From Bacteroidota bacterium (lineage in GTDB: Bacteria > Bacteroidota > Bacteroidia > Bacteroidales > Prolixibacteraceae): a DNA stretch of 50,382 nucleotides. The DNA is taken from positions 1 through 50,382 of the forward strand of contig JAJUGZ010000020.1 of the NCBI GenBank assembly GCA_029265715.1. Reading direction: 5' to 3'. A program made the translations under genes and the position numbers. Positions 17,802 through 26,208 of this stretch are shown in pieces. The notes below the pieces were generated by a model. That model saw only the letters and a program-made list of their open reading frames with translations, did no database searches and had not been told where the DNA came from. Each line of letters begins with the position of its first letter. Within the stretch, counting starts at the first letter, position 1.

Positions 17802-17813
17802 TAAAAAACTCCT

Positions 17814-19430
17814 ATGAATAAGATAAATATATTTATACCAGCTGCATTATTAGCTTTAGCTATTAATAGCTGTACTGATTTGGATGTAGATGTAAAATCT
17901 CAATATACTACTTATCCAAATTCGGAAATAGCCGCTGAGGCTAAGACTTCAGATGTCTATTATGCATTTCGTGGGATGTTAGGCCGCCGTTACAATGAGG
18001 CCATGACTCTTTCTTCAGATGAATGTATGGGGGTGAGCTTCGATGGTGACTATTATGATAGTGGGAATTATGCTCATCCAAGTTTGCATAACTTCAAGCC
18101 CGATGATGCCTGCATTGGGTATTGGACTGATTTATCGAGCGGTATTACTAAGTGTAATCGGGTCATTGTGGATCTTGGGGGTGAAGATGCTGCAGTTACA
18201 GCCCCAGTTCGAGCTGTTCGTGCTTTTTATCATTTTATATTAATGGATAGTTATGGAGATGTGCCTATTTTAGATCATGTGCTTGATGCGAATGAGGCAT
18301 TGGAGCGTAGCCCACGTGCAGATGTCGCCAAATGGATCGAATCTGAATTATTGGCTATTCGAGATAATATGACCACAAAGGTTGATGCCTCTACTTATGG
18401 CAGACCGACCCGTTGGATGGTTGATGCTCTATTGGCAAAGTTATACATCAACTGGAATGTTTACACCAATGATGTAACAAGTTCAAGTTGGTCGGCCACT
18501 GCGGCAAACAAAAAATTGGATGCTTGCGTCGCTGTATGTGATGATATCATACAATCTGGCCTTTTCAATCTGAGTGACGACTACCTGCGAAAGTTCTATC
18601 CTTCCAATGGTGCTGGCATTAAAGATTTTATATATGCAATGCCTTATACAGCGGCTAATGAGGATGGAATGACTTATGCCCGTTTCCGTACCTGGCGTAA
18701 GGGAGATACGAATGGCTCTGGTGGCGCCGGCCTCTATGGAATGGTTGTTACAAAATCAGTTGGTGGTAATTTCGCTGTTAATCCTGAATTTGCAGCCCTA
18801 TTTAGTTTGAATGGTGATCGCCGGAATGATGCCTTATTTAAAGGTGCATTATATCAGTACAACCCTTCTACTTACGAAGTAACAACAAATCCTTATACAT
18901 ATAAAGGAGTGCAGGTTATTCTTACGCAGAATGTTGCATTAAAAACTCAGGATGAAAACCTGAATGTAGGGAACACCGTATCCGGTTGGTCGCAAGGCTA
19001 TCGTTTCAATAAGTTCATGATGGATCCTACGGCTTTTGGATTATACAATCGTTGTCAGGACAATGATATCCCAATTTTCCGGTATGCCGACATCTTGCTT
19101 ACCAAGTGCGAGGCCATCCTTCGCGGTGCCACAGCTACCAATGGAGATACTCCGAAGGGGCTGTTCAATCAGATCCGTGCTTATGTCAATGCACCTGCCA
19201 TCGCTTCAAACCCAACATTGGACGAACTACTTGATGAACGTGGCCGTGAGTTTTTTGATGAAAACTGGCGCCGTAATGACTTGATTCGTTTCGGACACTT
19301 TGAGTATGATTGGGGGTACAAGAACATAATTAATCCAACTGCCAAGACCGATTATACCAAACGTATATTCCCTGTTCCGACCGGTGTTTTAAATGAGAAT
19401 ACGAACTGGTCACAAAATCCAGGATATTAA
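17814..19430 (+). CDS. SusD/RagB surface glycan-binding lipoprotein (PUL 2)
   Basis: This is a 538-residue lipoprotein. The signal peptide ends AINSC with Cys20 as the lipidated residue. SusD features include AVRAFYHFILMDSYGDVPIL in the TPR-like region, DIPIFRYADILLTKCEAILR, and the C-terminal block LDERGREFFDENWRRNDLIR followed by RIFPVPTGVLNENTNWSQNP. It forms the lid of the SusC 12 bases upstream. Like the susC barrel it uses more A/T-rich codons than the flanking genes, so the two probably travelled together. A terminator-like hairpin follows before the enzyme genes. Ligand unknown. Confidence 0.96.
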   Translation: MNKINIFIPAALLALAINSCTDLDVDVKSQYTTYPNSEIAAEAKTSDVYYAFRGMLGRRYNEAMTLSSDECMGVSFDGDYYDSGNYAHPSLHNFKPDDACIGYWTDLSSGITKCNRVIVDLGGEDAAVTAPVRAVRAFYHFILMDSYGDVPILDHVLDANEALERSPRADVAKWIESELLAIRDNMTTKVDASTYGRPTRWMVDALLAKLYINWNVYTNDVTSSSWSATAANKKLDACVAVCDDIIQSGLFNLSDDYLRKFYPSNGAGIKDFIYAMPYTAANEDGMTYARFRTWRKGDTNGSGGAGLYGMVVTKSVGGNFAVNPEFAALFSLNGDRRNDALFKGALYQYNPSTYEVTTNPYTYKGVQVILTQNVALKTQDENLNVGNTVSGWSQGYRFNKFMMDPTAFGLYNRCQDNDIPIFRYADILLTKCEAILRGATATNGDTPKGLFNQIRAYVNAPAIASNPTLDELLDERGREFFDENWRRNDLIRFGHFEYDWGYKNIINPTAKTDYTKRIFPVPTGVLNENTNWSQNPGY

Positions 19431-19455
19431 TACGGTTAGGTTCATTAAAAATCAT

Positions 19456-19495
19456 AAAAAGGAGGAGGAGAGACTACGGCTTCTTCTCCTTTTTT
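19456..19495 (+). terminator. Terminator/attenuator after susD (PUL 2)
   Basis: AAAAAGGAGGAG pairs with CTTCTCCTTTTT (one G-U pair) around a short loop and ends in T residues. Same position and probable role as the hairpin at 7051-7094. Confidence 0.7.
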
Positions 19496-19548
19496 GGTTC
19501 AAGAAAGCATCCAGTCAATCTGGGCGAACACAAAAACGGACAGATAAG

Positions 19549-21066
19549 ATGATAAAAACACTGCTGATTATTATTTCTGTATGCCTCCCGCTTTTGTTCC
19601 GGGGGCAACAAACATCCATTAATATAGCCAGTCTCGGGGCTGTTGGCGACGGAAAAACCGACAATACGTTCATCATCCAAAAAGCCATCGACCAGGCTTC
19701 GGAAAGTGGCAATGGGAAGGTTGTATTTCCTGAAGGCCGGTTCCTGACCGGGGTCCTTCACCTGAAGTCGAATGTTGAACTGAACCTGCAACCGGGTGCA
19801 GTGTTGTTGGGCAGCGCCAACCGGGCTGATTATGGCCCGGAAGATGCTTCGGCCCTGATTGATGCGACAAACCAGAACAACATAGCGATCACCGGACAAG
19901 GGGTGATTGACGGACAGGGAGACCTGCTTATTAAAGATATTTACGCGATGCTGAACGCCGGGACCCTACGCGACACCGAGTGGCAAACCTACAACCCCTG
20001 GCACCAGATGCGGCCCGAAGAACGGAACCGGCCCAAAATTCTTCGAATTTTTGGCTGCGATGGCGTGGTGGTAAAAGGTGTTACCATCAAAAACGGTCTA
20101 TGCTGGATTCAGGATTATCGTAACAGCGCCAACATTGTGATCGACAGCATCCGGGTCGAAAGCACAACGTTCCTGAACAACGATGGCATCGACCTGACCG
20201 ACTGCACCAATGTCCGGGTTACAAACTGTTTTATCGATGCTGCCGACGATGGCATTTGTTTGAAATCGAGTACCCGCGATCTCCGTTGCGAAAATATCTA
20301 TGTGGCCAATTGTCAGGTTCGCTCAAGTGCAAGTGCGTTGAAACTGGGTACTGCTTCGCACGGCGGGTTTAAAAATATAACCATTCGCGATATCACCGTG
20401 TGGGACACCTACCGTTCGGCGATTGCCATCGAAGCGGTTGACGGGGGCGTGCTCGAAAATGTCGATGTGCAAAATATTTCAGCAAAAAATACCGGAAATG
20501 CCATCTGTATCCGGCTGGGGCACCGGAATACCGACCCGGTAATCAGTCAGCTCCGAAATGTGCACATTGCCCATCTGAAGGTTGAAATCCCATCGGGCAA
20601 ACCAGACAAAGGCTACCCGGAAGAAGGACCTCCGGTATATTATCCGCACAATGTTTTTCCCTCGTCGGTTACCGGAATTCCCGGGCATCCGGTTGAGAAC
20701 GTAACGATTGAAGATATCGAGTTAATTTTTGAGGGTGGGGGCGACAGCCAGATTGCTTGCATCCCGGTCGATTCGCTGTCAAACATCCCGGAGCAAATCG
20801 CTGAATATCCTGAATTTTCTATGTTTGGCGAACTGCCGGCCTGGGGATTTTACGTCAGGCATGTCGACGGGCTTGTTTTCCGCAACATGAAACTGACAGC
20901 AAAAAAAACAGATTATCGTCCGGCATTTGTTTTCGACGATGTAAAAAAGTTGACTCTCGATCGGGTTCAGGTATCCGAACCGGATGCCGGGGCGCAGGTC
21001 ATCTTCAGGAATGTTCGCGAAAACAAGCTGATAAATGCGGACATCCGGGTCTGGTCAATCGATTAA
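19549..21066 (+). CDS. GH28-family right-handed beta-helix glycoside hydrolase
   Basis: This is a 505-residue secreted enzyme with signal peptide MIKTLLIIISVCLPLLFRG. The pectin-lyase-like start (NIASLGAVGDGKTDNTFIIQ) precedes repeated beta-helix coils. The GH28 catalytic set is present in modified form: Asp212 in NNDGIDLTD (usually NTD), Asp233-Asp234 in ADDGICLKS, His271 in ASHGG and Arg322 in ICIRLGH (where polygalacturonases have RIK). It probably hydrolyses alpha-linked galacturonosyl or related bonds; the altered RIK motif suggests an exo-acting or non-polygalacturonase specificity. The ATG at 19549 gives a proper signal peptide; the frame is open 52 codons further upstream but overlaps susD. 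It heads the enzyme cluster after the susD terminator, 20 bases from the GH89 gene. Confidence 0.88.
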   Translation: MIKTLLIIISVCLPLLFRGQQTSINIASLGAVGDGKTDNTFIIQKAIDQASESGNGKVVFPEGRFLTGVLHLKSNVELNLQPGAVLLGSANRADYGPEDASALIDATNQNNIAITGQGVIDGQGDLLIKDIYAMLNAGTLRDTEWQTYNPWHQMRPEERNRPKILRIFGCDGVVVKGVTIKNGLCWIQDYRNSANIVIDSIRVESTTFLNNDGIDLTDCTNVRVTNCFIDAADDGICLKSSTRDLRCENIYVANCQVRSSASALKLGTASHGGFKNITIRDITVWDTYRSAIAIEAVDGGVLENVDVQNISAKNTGNAICIRLGHRNTDPVISQLRNVHIAHLKVEIPSGKPDKGYPEEGPPVYYPHNVFPSSVTGIPGHPVENVTIEDIELIFEGGGDSQIACIPVDSLSNIPEQIAEYPEFSMFGELPAWGFYVRHVDGLVFRNMKLTAKKTDYRPAFVFDDVKKLTLDRVQVSEPDAGAQVIFRNVRENKLINADIRVWSID

Positions 21067-21086
21067 CTGTATAAAAACCTTTTTCA

Positions 21087-23321
21087 ATGAATCAATTTCT
21101 GAAATTGACAATAGGATTGGGCTGCCTGCTGGTGGTCTTGTTTGGGTGCAAAACCGAGAAGAAAATAAACTCAGCCGATAAGCCTGCAACCGATTTAATT
21201 CAGCGTATTCTTCCGAAATATGCCGATCGTTTTATTGTTGAAACAATCCCCTCCGATTCTGTTGATTGGTTTGAGGTGGAATCGCAAGGCGGGAAGATCG
21301 TTCTTCGGGGAAATAATGGCGTTTCGGTTGCGTCGGCTTTGTATTATTACCTCACCGAATATTGCCATTGCCAGATAACCTGGAACGGAACCAACCTGGA
21401 CCTTCCGGAGAAATTACCGGCAGTTCCGGAGAAAGTGCATAAAGACAGTCCGTACGAATACCGCTATTATTTAAATTACTGCACGTTTAATTACAGCATG
21501 AGCTGGTGGGACTGGGACCGCTGGGAAAAAGAAATCGACTGGATGGCTTTGCACGGGATTAACATGCCGCTGGCCATTACCGGCGAAGAGTACGTCTGGG
21601 ACCAGGTGTACAAATCGTACGGGTTTACCGATGCCGATCTGGAATCGTTTTTCAGCGGACCAGCCTATTTTTCCTGGTTCTGGATGGGAAACCTCGATGG
21701 TTGGGGTGGCCCTCTGCCGCAAAGCTGGAAAGAGAGCCATCGCGACCTGCAACAGAAAATCCTGGCCCGCGAACGCGAACTGGGCATGAAACCGGTTTTG
21801 CCAGCTTTTACCGGGCATGTCCCGGCTTCGTTCAAAAAGTTTTTCCCCGGGGCTAACCTGAAGCAGACCAACTGGGGAAATGATTTTGGCGACACATACA
21901 TTCTGGATGCCAACGACCCGCTGTTTGCCGAAATTGGCAGGAAATTTCTGGAAGTACAATCGGAAGTTTACGGGACCGACCATTTGTATTCGGCCGACAC
22001 GTTCAACGAAAACCAACCACCGTCGGATGATCCGCAGTATTTGTCGGAACTGGGCAGCAAGGTGTTCGAAGGCATGAAGGCGGCCGACCCCAAAGCCGTC
22101 TGGGTGATGCAGGGATGGCTGTTTTACAGTCATCGCGATTTCTGGAAAGCCCCGCAGATACAAGGATTGCTCGGCGCGGTCCCCAACGACCGGATGATTA
22201 TCCTGGACCTGGCCGCCGAGATTGAACCAGTCTGGAAACGCACTGAAGCTTTTTATGGCAAACAGTGGATCTGGAACATGTTGCACAATTTTGGCGGAAA
22301 TATCAGCCTGTTTGGCCGCATTGAAACAGTGGCCACGCAACCGGCAGCAGCGTTGGCCGATCCAACGTCAGGACAACTGAAAGGAATCGGGCTGACGATG
22401 GAAGGGATTGAGCAGAATCCGGTGCTTTACGAACTGATGACCAGCCATACCTGGCGGAATACGCCGATCGACCTGAACGAGTGGCTGGAAAGTTACATCC
22501 GGAACCGGTATGGGAAAACCAGTCCGGAACTGGAACAAGCCTGGCAGGTGTTGGTTCGTACGGTTTACAACGGGCAAGCGATCCGCGACGGCGCCGAGTC
22601 GATTATTGCGGCCCGCCCTACTTTCGACGGGTTCCGGCGTTGGGCGCGTACCAAGCTTAATTATGCGCCCGAGGATTTGCTCCCGGCCTGGGACCTGTTC
22701 GTCAAGGCTATTCCTGAATGTGAAAAGTCCGACGGATTTGTGTATGATCTGGTCGACCTGACGCGTCAGGTGCTGGCCAATTATGCCTTGCCGGTTCAGC
22801 AGGAATTTGCCGAAGCCTATCAAACCAACGATAAAGCGGCTTTTGACAGATACACGGCTGAATATCTTGATTTGATTGATGATCTGGACCGCCTGCTGGC
22901 TACCCGCAAAGACTTTCTGCTGGGGCCCTGGCTGGCCGGTGCCCGCAGTTGGGGCCAAACGCCGGAAGAAAAAGCGCTGTACGAACAAAATGCCCGCGAC
23001 CTGATTACCCTGTGGGGCGATGCCGGCAACCGCCTGCACGAATACAGTTGCCGCCAGTGGAGCGGCTTGCTTTCCGACTTTTACAAACCGCGCTGGGAGC
23101 AATTTATTGGCGCAGTAAGAAGTGACTGGGGTCGTTTTGATCAGGCACAGTTCGACAATCAAATCAAACAATGGGAATGGCAATGGGTAACCAGCCGGAA
23201 GGATTTTCCGGTAGAGCCTTCGGGAGATGCCACAATCGTTGCGGCCGAACTATACAAAAAATACCGTGACCGCATTGTTCCGTTAACAAAACAAATGAAA
23301 CCGATACAATACGATTATTGA
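21087..23321 (+). CDS. GH89 alpha-N-acetylglucosaminidase (NAGLU-like)
   Basis: This 744-residue exo-hydrolase is homologous to human lysosomal NAGLU. The signal peptide ends LFGC, so it is a lipoprotein (Cys21). An N-terminal small domain (WFEVESQGGKIVLRGNNGVS) precedes the TIM barrel: YRYYLNYCTFNYSMSWWDWD, then GINMPLAITGEEYVW, FNENQPPS with Glu308, and LTMEGIEQN with Glu439, the two conserved catalytic glutamates of the family. The C-terminal helical domain completes the usual length. It removes terminal alpha-linked GlcNAc, as in heparan sulfate ends or class III mucin caps. Its stop codon is one base from the start of a predicted HGSNAT-like acetyltransferase, so the two are translationally linked. 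Confidence 0.96.
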   Translation: MNQFLKLTIGLGCLLVVLFGCKTEKKINSADKPATDLIQRILPKYADRFIVETIPSDSVDWFEVESQGGKIVLRGNNGVSVASALYYYLTEYCHCQITWNGTNLDLPEKLPAVPEKVHKDSPYEYRYYLNYCTFNYSMSWWDWDRWEKEIDWMALHGINMPLAITGEEYVWDQVYKSYGFTDADLESFFSGPAYFSWFWMGNLDGWGGPLPQSWKESHRDLQQKILARERELGMKPVLPAFTGHVPASFKKFFPGANLKQTNWGNDFGDTYILDANDPLFAEIGRKFLEVQSEVYGTDHLYSADTFNENQPPSDDPQYLSELGSKVFEGMKAADPKAVWVMQGWLFYSHRDFWKAPQIQGLLGAVPNDRMIILDLAAEIEPVWKRTEAFYGKQWIWNMLHNFGGNISLFGRIETVATQPAAALADPTSGQLKGIGLTMEGIEQNPVLYELMTSHTWRNTPIDLNEWLESYIRNRYGKTSPELEQAWQVLVRTVYNGQAIRDGAESIIAARPTFDGFRRWARTKLNYAPEDLLPAWDLFVKAIPECEKSDGFVYDLVDLTRQVLANYALPVQQEFAEAYQTNDKAAFDRYTAEYLDLIDDLDRLLATRKDFLLGPWLAGARSWGQTPEEKALYEQNARDLITLWGDAGNRLHEYSCRQWSGLLSDFYKPRWEQFIGAVRSDWGRFDQAQFDNQIKQWEWQWVTSRKDFPVEPSGDATIVAAELYKKYRDRIVPLTKQMKPIQYDY

Positions 23322-23322
23322 T

Positions 23323-24465
23323 ATGGGAAAAACACAGACTGCAAAGCCGGAGCGTTTCCTGTCGCTCGATGTGTTCCGGGGACTGACCATCGCCCTGATG
23401 ATTGTGGTCAACACACCCGGAACAGGCGCTCATTTATATTCATACCTGTCGCATGCACAGTGGTTCGGATTTACGTTGGCCGATTTGGTTTTCCCCTCAT
23501 TTCTGTTTGCTATGGGAAATGCCATGAGTTTTTCCATGAGCCGGTTGAGGCAGGCATCCGGGAGCGTCTTTTATACGAAAGTTCTGAAAAGGACCATCAT
23601 TATTTTCCTGCTTGGGTTCCTGATGTACTGGTTCCCGTTCTTTCAGATTGGCGATGATGGGGCCTGGATGTGGAAACCATTAGCTGAAACTCGTATAATG
23701 GGTGTTTTGCAGCGGATTGCCCTTTGTTACTTCTTTGCCTCGGTTATGATCCGCTACTTCTCAGAAAAGGCAGTGTGGGTTATTTCCGGAGGGATCCTGC
23801 TGGGTTATTGGGGTATTTTGTACTTGTTTGGACCGCGGGGAGGAGAACTGGAGATGGCAACCAATGTCGTATCGCGTCTGGATTTAGCCATTCTTGGTCC
23901 GAAACATATGTATCGGCATGGTAGCCTGTCGTACGATCCGGAAGGAATTTTAAGCACCTTCCCGGCCATCGTGAACGTGGTGGTTGGCTACCTGGCCGGA
24001 GCCTTCATTCAGCAAAAAGGAAAATCGTTTGAAGGAATTGCCCGGCTGCTGATGGCTGGTTTTTTGCTGACCTCTTTGGCGCTTTGGTGGAATTTGGTTT
24101 TCCCGATGGCCAAAAGACTTTGGACCAGTTCGTTTGTGCTTTATACCGTGGGGATTGATTTGTCTGTTATGGCTATCTTGGTTTATGCCATCGAAATGCA
24201 AAAAATGAAAATCGGAGTGACATTTTTCGATATCTTCGGGAAGAATCCATTGTTTATTTATCTGTTTTCCGAGCTTTTCTACGTGGAGCTCCGGATGGTT
24301 CCGGCAGGACAGGGCATGGATGTTTTTGAATGGATCAGCGAACGTGTGTTTCAGGTTATGTTTCCCGGGTCATTGGGGGCCCTGGCAACTGCGGTGGCGT
24401 ATATGCTTTTGTGTTGGTTGCTGGGATGGTGGCTTAACAAGAAACGGATTTATATCCGGATTTAA
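23323..24465 (+). CDS. DUF5009 / HGSNAT-like multipass membrane acetyltransferase
   Basis: This is a 380-residue inner-membrane protein with about ten hydrophobic helices. The opening LSLDVFRGLTIALMIVVNTP and the segment SHAQWFGFTLADLVFPSF match the heparan-alpha-glucosaminide N-acetyltransferase/DUF5009 family. His44 in SHAQW aligns with the active-site histidine of human HGSNAT. HGSNAT moves acetyl groups from cytosolic acetyl-CoA across the membrane to terminal alpha-glucosamine, making the substrate that NAGLU then hydrolyses. Translational coupling with the GH89 gene suggests the same two-step logic in the periplasm. The acceptor is unproven; acylation of another periplasmic sugar is the main alternative. 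A terminator follows. Confidence 0.9.
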   Translation: MGKTQTAKPERFLSLDVFRGLTIALMIVVNTPGTGAHLYSYLSHAQWFGFTLADLVFPSFLFAMGNAMSFSMSRLRQASGSVFYTKVLKRTIIIFLLGFLMYWFPFFQIGDDGAWMWKPLAETRIMGVLQRIALCYFFASVMIRYFSEKAVWVISGGILLGYWGILYLFGPRGGELEMATNVVSRLDLAILGPKHMYRHGSLSYDPEGILSTFPAIVNVVVGYLAGAFIQQKGKSFEGIARLLMAGFLLTSLALWWNLVFPMAKRLWTSSFVLYTVGIDLSVMAILVYAIEMQKMKIGVTFFDIFGKNPLFIYLFSELFYVELRMVPAGQGMDVFEWISERVFQVMFPGSLGALATAVAYMLLCWLLGWWLNKKRIYIRI

Positions 24466-24501
24466 TACCATCCGGGAGAAAATACCATCAGAGAAGGAAA
24501 G

Positions 24502-24536
24502 ACAGCTTTTGCTTCAATGCAAGGCTGTTTTTTTTT
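24502..24536 (+). terminator. Terminator of the PUL 2 enzyme operon
   Basis: ACAGC ... GCTGT pairs around TTTTGCTTCAATGCAAG (with an inner TTGC/GCAA pairing) and is followed by nine T residues. Confidence 0.75.
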
Positions 24537-24680
24537 GCTATTTTCAACCTGAAAAACATGAACATAAACCAACTATAACTGGCCAGGTGAAATGAGCATG
24601 ATCTGAAAAAAAAACACTAAATGAAATGATTATACACCAATCATGCGAATCTCATGCGGCATTAAAAACAAATTATTTAC

Positions 24681-24745
24681 AGATGAAATAGCCATAAAAG
24701 CTGAAGCTTATACCAACCGGGAATGTATAAATGGCTATTCCATCT
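24681..24745 (+). promoter_or_regulatory. Long imperfect inverted repeat in the GH5 leader
   Basis: AGATGAAATAGCCAT (24681-24695) pairs with ATGGCTATTCCATCT (24731-24745) with a single mismatch. Nested inside, TTATAC (24708-24713) pairs with GTATAA (24725-24730). It ends 71 bases before the GH5 start. It could be a structured leader RNA or an operator; no known riboswitch class is recognised. Confidence 0.5.
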
Positions 24746-24816
24746 CGTTGAGAAACTAGTCTGAAAAACAGAAATAGATACGAAAATTGCAAGAAACAAT
24801 TTTGAAATTTATACAG

Positions 24817-26079
24817 ATGAAAGAAATCAAAAAACTATCGTATTATTTTTTGCTGGCTTTGCTGGCGATAGCTTCGGCATGTAACCCATCAAAAAAGGCC
24901 GCTGTTGAGGTTCAGCCTGAATTTATTAAAATTGCCGGGCCTGATCTGCTTGCTCCCAATGGCGAGAAGTTTTTCATTCGTGGAATAAATCTCGGGAACT
25001 GGCTGAATCCGGAAGGATATATGTTTGGTTTTAAAAAGACCAGCTCAGCTCGGTTGATCGACCAGGCTTTTCGCGAAATGGTCGGCCCTGATTTTACCAA
25101 TCAGTTCTGGAAACAGTTTAAAGACAACTACATCACGCGCGATGATATCCGGTATTTGCAACACGCCGGTGTGAATACAATCCGGGTTCCGTTTCACTAC
25201 AAACTGTTTACCGACGAGGATTATTTGGGGTTGTCCGGAAATCAGGATGGATTTCAGCGGCTCGATAGCTTGGTCGCGTGGTGTCGCGAATCAAAAATTT
25301 ATCTCATTCTGGATATGCACGATGCACCAGGAGGTCAGACCGGCGATAATATCGACGACAGTTACGGCTACCCGTGGCTGATGGTTAGTTCGGAGAGTCA
25401 GGAATTATTTGCATCGGTTTGGAAGAATATTGCCAATCATTTTAAAGATGAGCCCATGGTTTTGGGATACGATTTGTTAAACGAGCCGATCGCACCTTAC
25501 TTCGGCGATGATATGCCCAAGCTGAATGCCGCACTTGAGCCGGTTTATAAAAAAGCAACGGCTGCTATCCGCGAGGTGGATAAGAACCACATTGTGCTGT
25601 TGGGTGGCGCTCAGTGGAATGGGAACTTCAAGGTGTTTACCGACTCGAAATTCGATGAAAAGATGATGTACACCTGTCATCGGTACTGGTGCGATACGTT
25701 ACAAGCCAACATTCAGGATTTTGTAAATTTCAGAGACTCGGTGAATTTGCCAATGTATATGGGCGAAACGGGCGAGAACACCAACGACTGGATTGCAGCC
25801 TGGACCCGTCTGATGGAACGGAACAACATTGGCTGGACCTACTGGCCATACAAAAAAATGGGTGCGCCGAGTTGTTTCCGAACAATCAATCAGCCTGAAA
25901 ACTGGGATCAGATTGTTGCGTTTACAGAAGCTCCCCGTGGCGATTTTAATGAAATCAGGGCAGCCCGCCCCAATCAGGAACTGGTAAAAAAAGCCATGCT
26001 CCAGTTTCTCGAAAATTGCAAATTCAGTAATTGTGTGGTCAACGACGGGTATATCAAAGCAATGGGGCTGAACCCGTAA
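24817..26079 (+). CDS. GH5-family glycoside hydrolase lipoprotein
   Basis: This is a 420-residue secreted enzyme. The signal peptide ends in AIASAC, so it is probably lipidated at that cysteine. The (beta/alpha)8 barrel shows the GH5 landmarks FIRGINLGNWLNPEGYMFG, then AGVNTIRVPFHYK, acid/base Glu223 in DLLNEP, HRYW, and nucleophile Glu317 in MGETGEN. Subfamily cannot be fixed by eye; GH5 includes glucanases, mannanases and glucosylceramidase-type enzymes. The ATG at 24817 directly precedes the signal peptide. It has its own leader and terminator, so it is probably transcribed apart from the GH28-GH89 operon but likely belongs to the same glycan programme. Confidence 0.92.
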   Translation: MKEIKKLSYYFLLALLAIASACNPSKKAAVEVQPEFIKIAGPDLLAPNGEKFFIRGINLGNWLNPEGYMFGFKKTSSARLIDQAFREMVGPDFTNQFWKQFKDNYITRDDIRYLQHAGVNTIRVPFHYKLFTDEDYLGLSGNQDGFQRLDSLVAWCRESKIYLILDMHDAPGGQTGDNIDDSYGYPWLMVSSESQELFASVWKNIANHFKDEPMVLGYDLLNEPIAPYFGDDMPKLNAALEPVYKKATAAIREVDKNHIVLLGGAQWNGNFKVFTDSKFDEKMMYTCHRYWCDTLQANIQDFVNFRDSVNLPMYMGETGENTNDWIAAWTRLMERNNIGWTYWPYKKMGAPSCFRTINQPENWDQIVAFTEAPRGDFNEIRAARPNQELVKKAMLQFLENCKFSNCVVNDGYIKAMGLNP

Positions 26080-26098
26080 TTCAATGCAGCGATAATGA

Positions 26099-26149
26099 AA
26101 ACAGACTAACCTGAACCTTTGCGAACGATTTGGGTTAGTCTGTTTTTTT
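26099..26149. terminator. Bidirectional terminator between GH5 and the peptide operon
   Basis: AAACAGACTAACC (26099-26111) pairs with GGGTTAGTCTGTTT (26132-26145), followed by T residues. It ends the GH5 transcript, and on the other strand the five-gene operon whose last stop is at 26209. Confidence 0.85.
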
Positions 26150-26208
26150 ATTGAAGGAACCACCCGGCAATGCCGGAGATTGAGCAGATACCCCGGATCA
26201 ACCGGAAA

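Larger units (their letters stand above)
24466..24816. other. Intergenic region before GH5 gene
   Basis: It holds a terminator for the preceding operon (24502-24536) and a long structured inverted repeat (24681-24745) in the GH5 leader. I see no gene in it and no clear TAnnTTTG element. Confidence 0.6.

Noticed and set aside
19393-19548. 52-codon extension of the GH28 protein
   Set aside because: Overlaps susD and the terminator at 19456-19495; the signal peptide begins at 19549.
21471-23183. Two long open frames on the minus strand (289 and 271 codons) inside the GH89 gene
   Set aside because: They mirror a G/C-rich real gene with full family motifs, have no recognisable domains, and their composition is that of an antisense frame.
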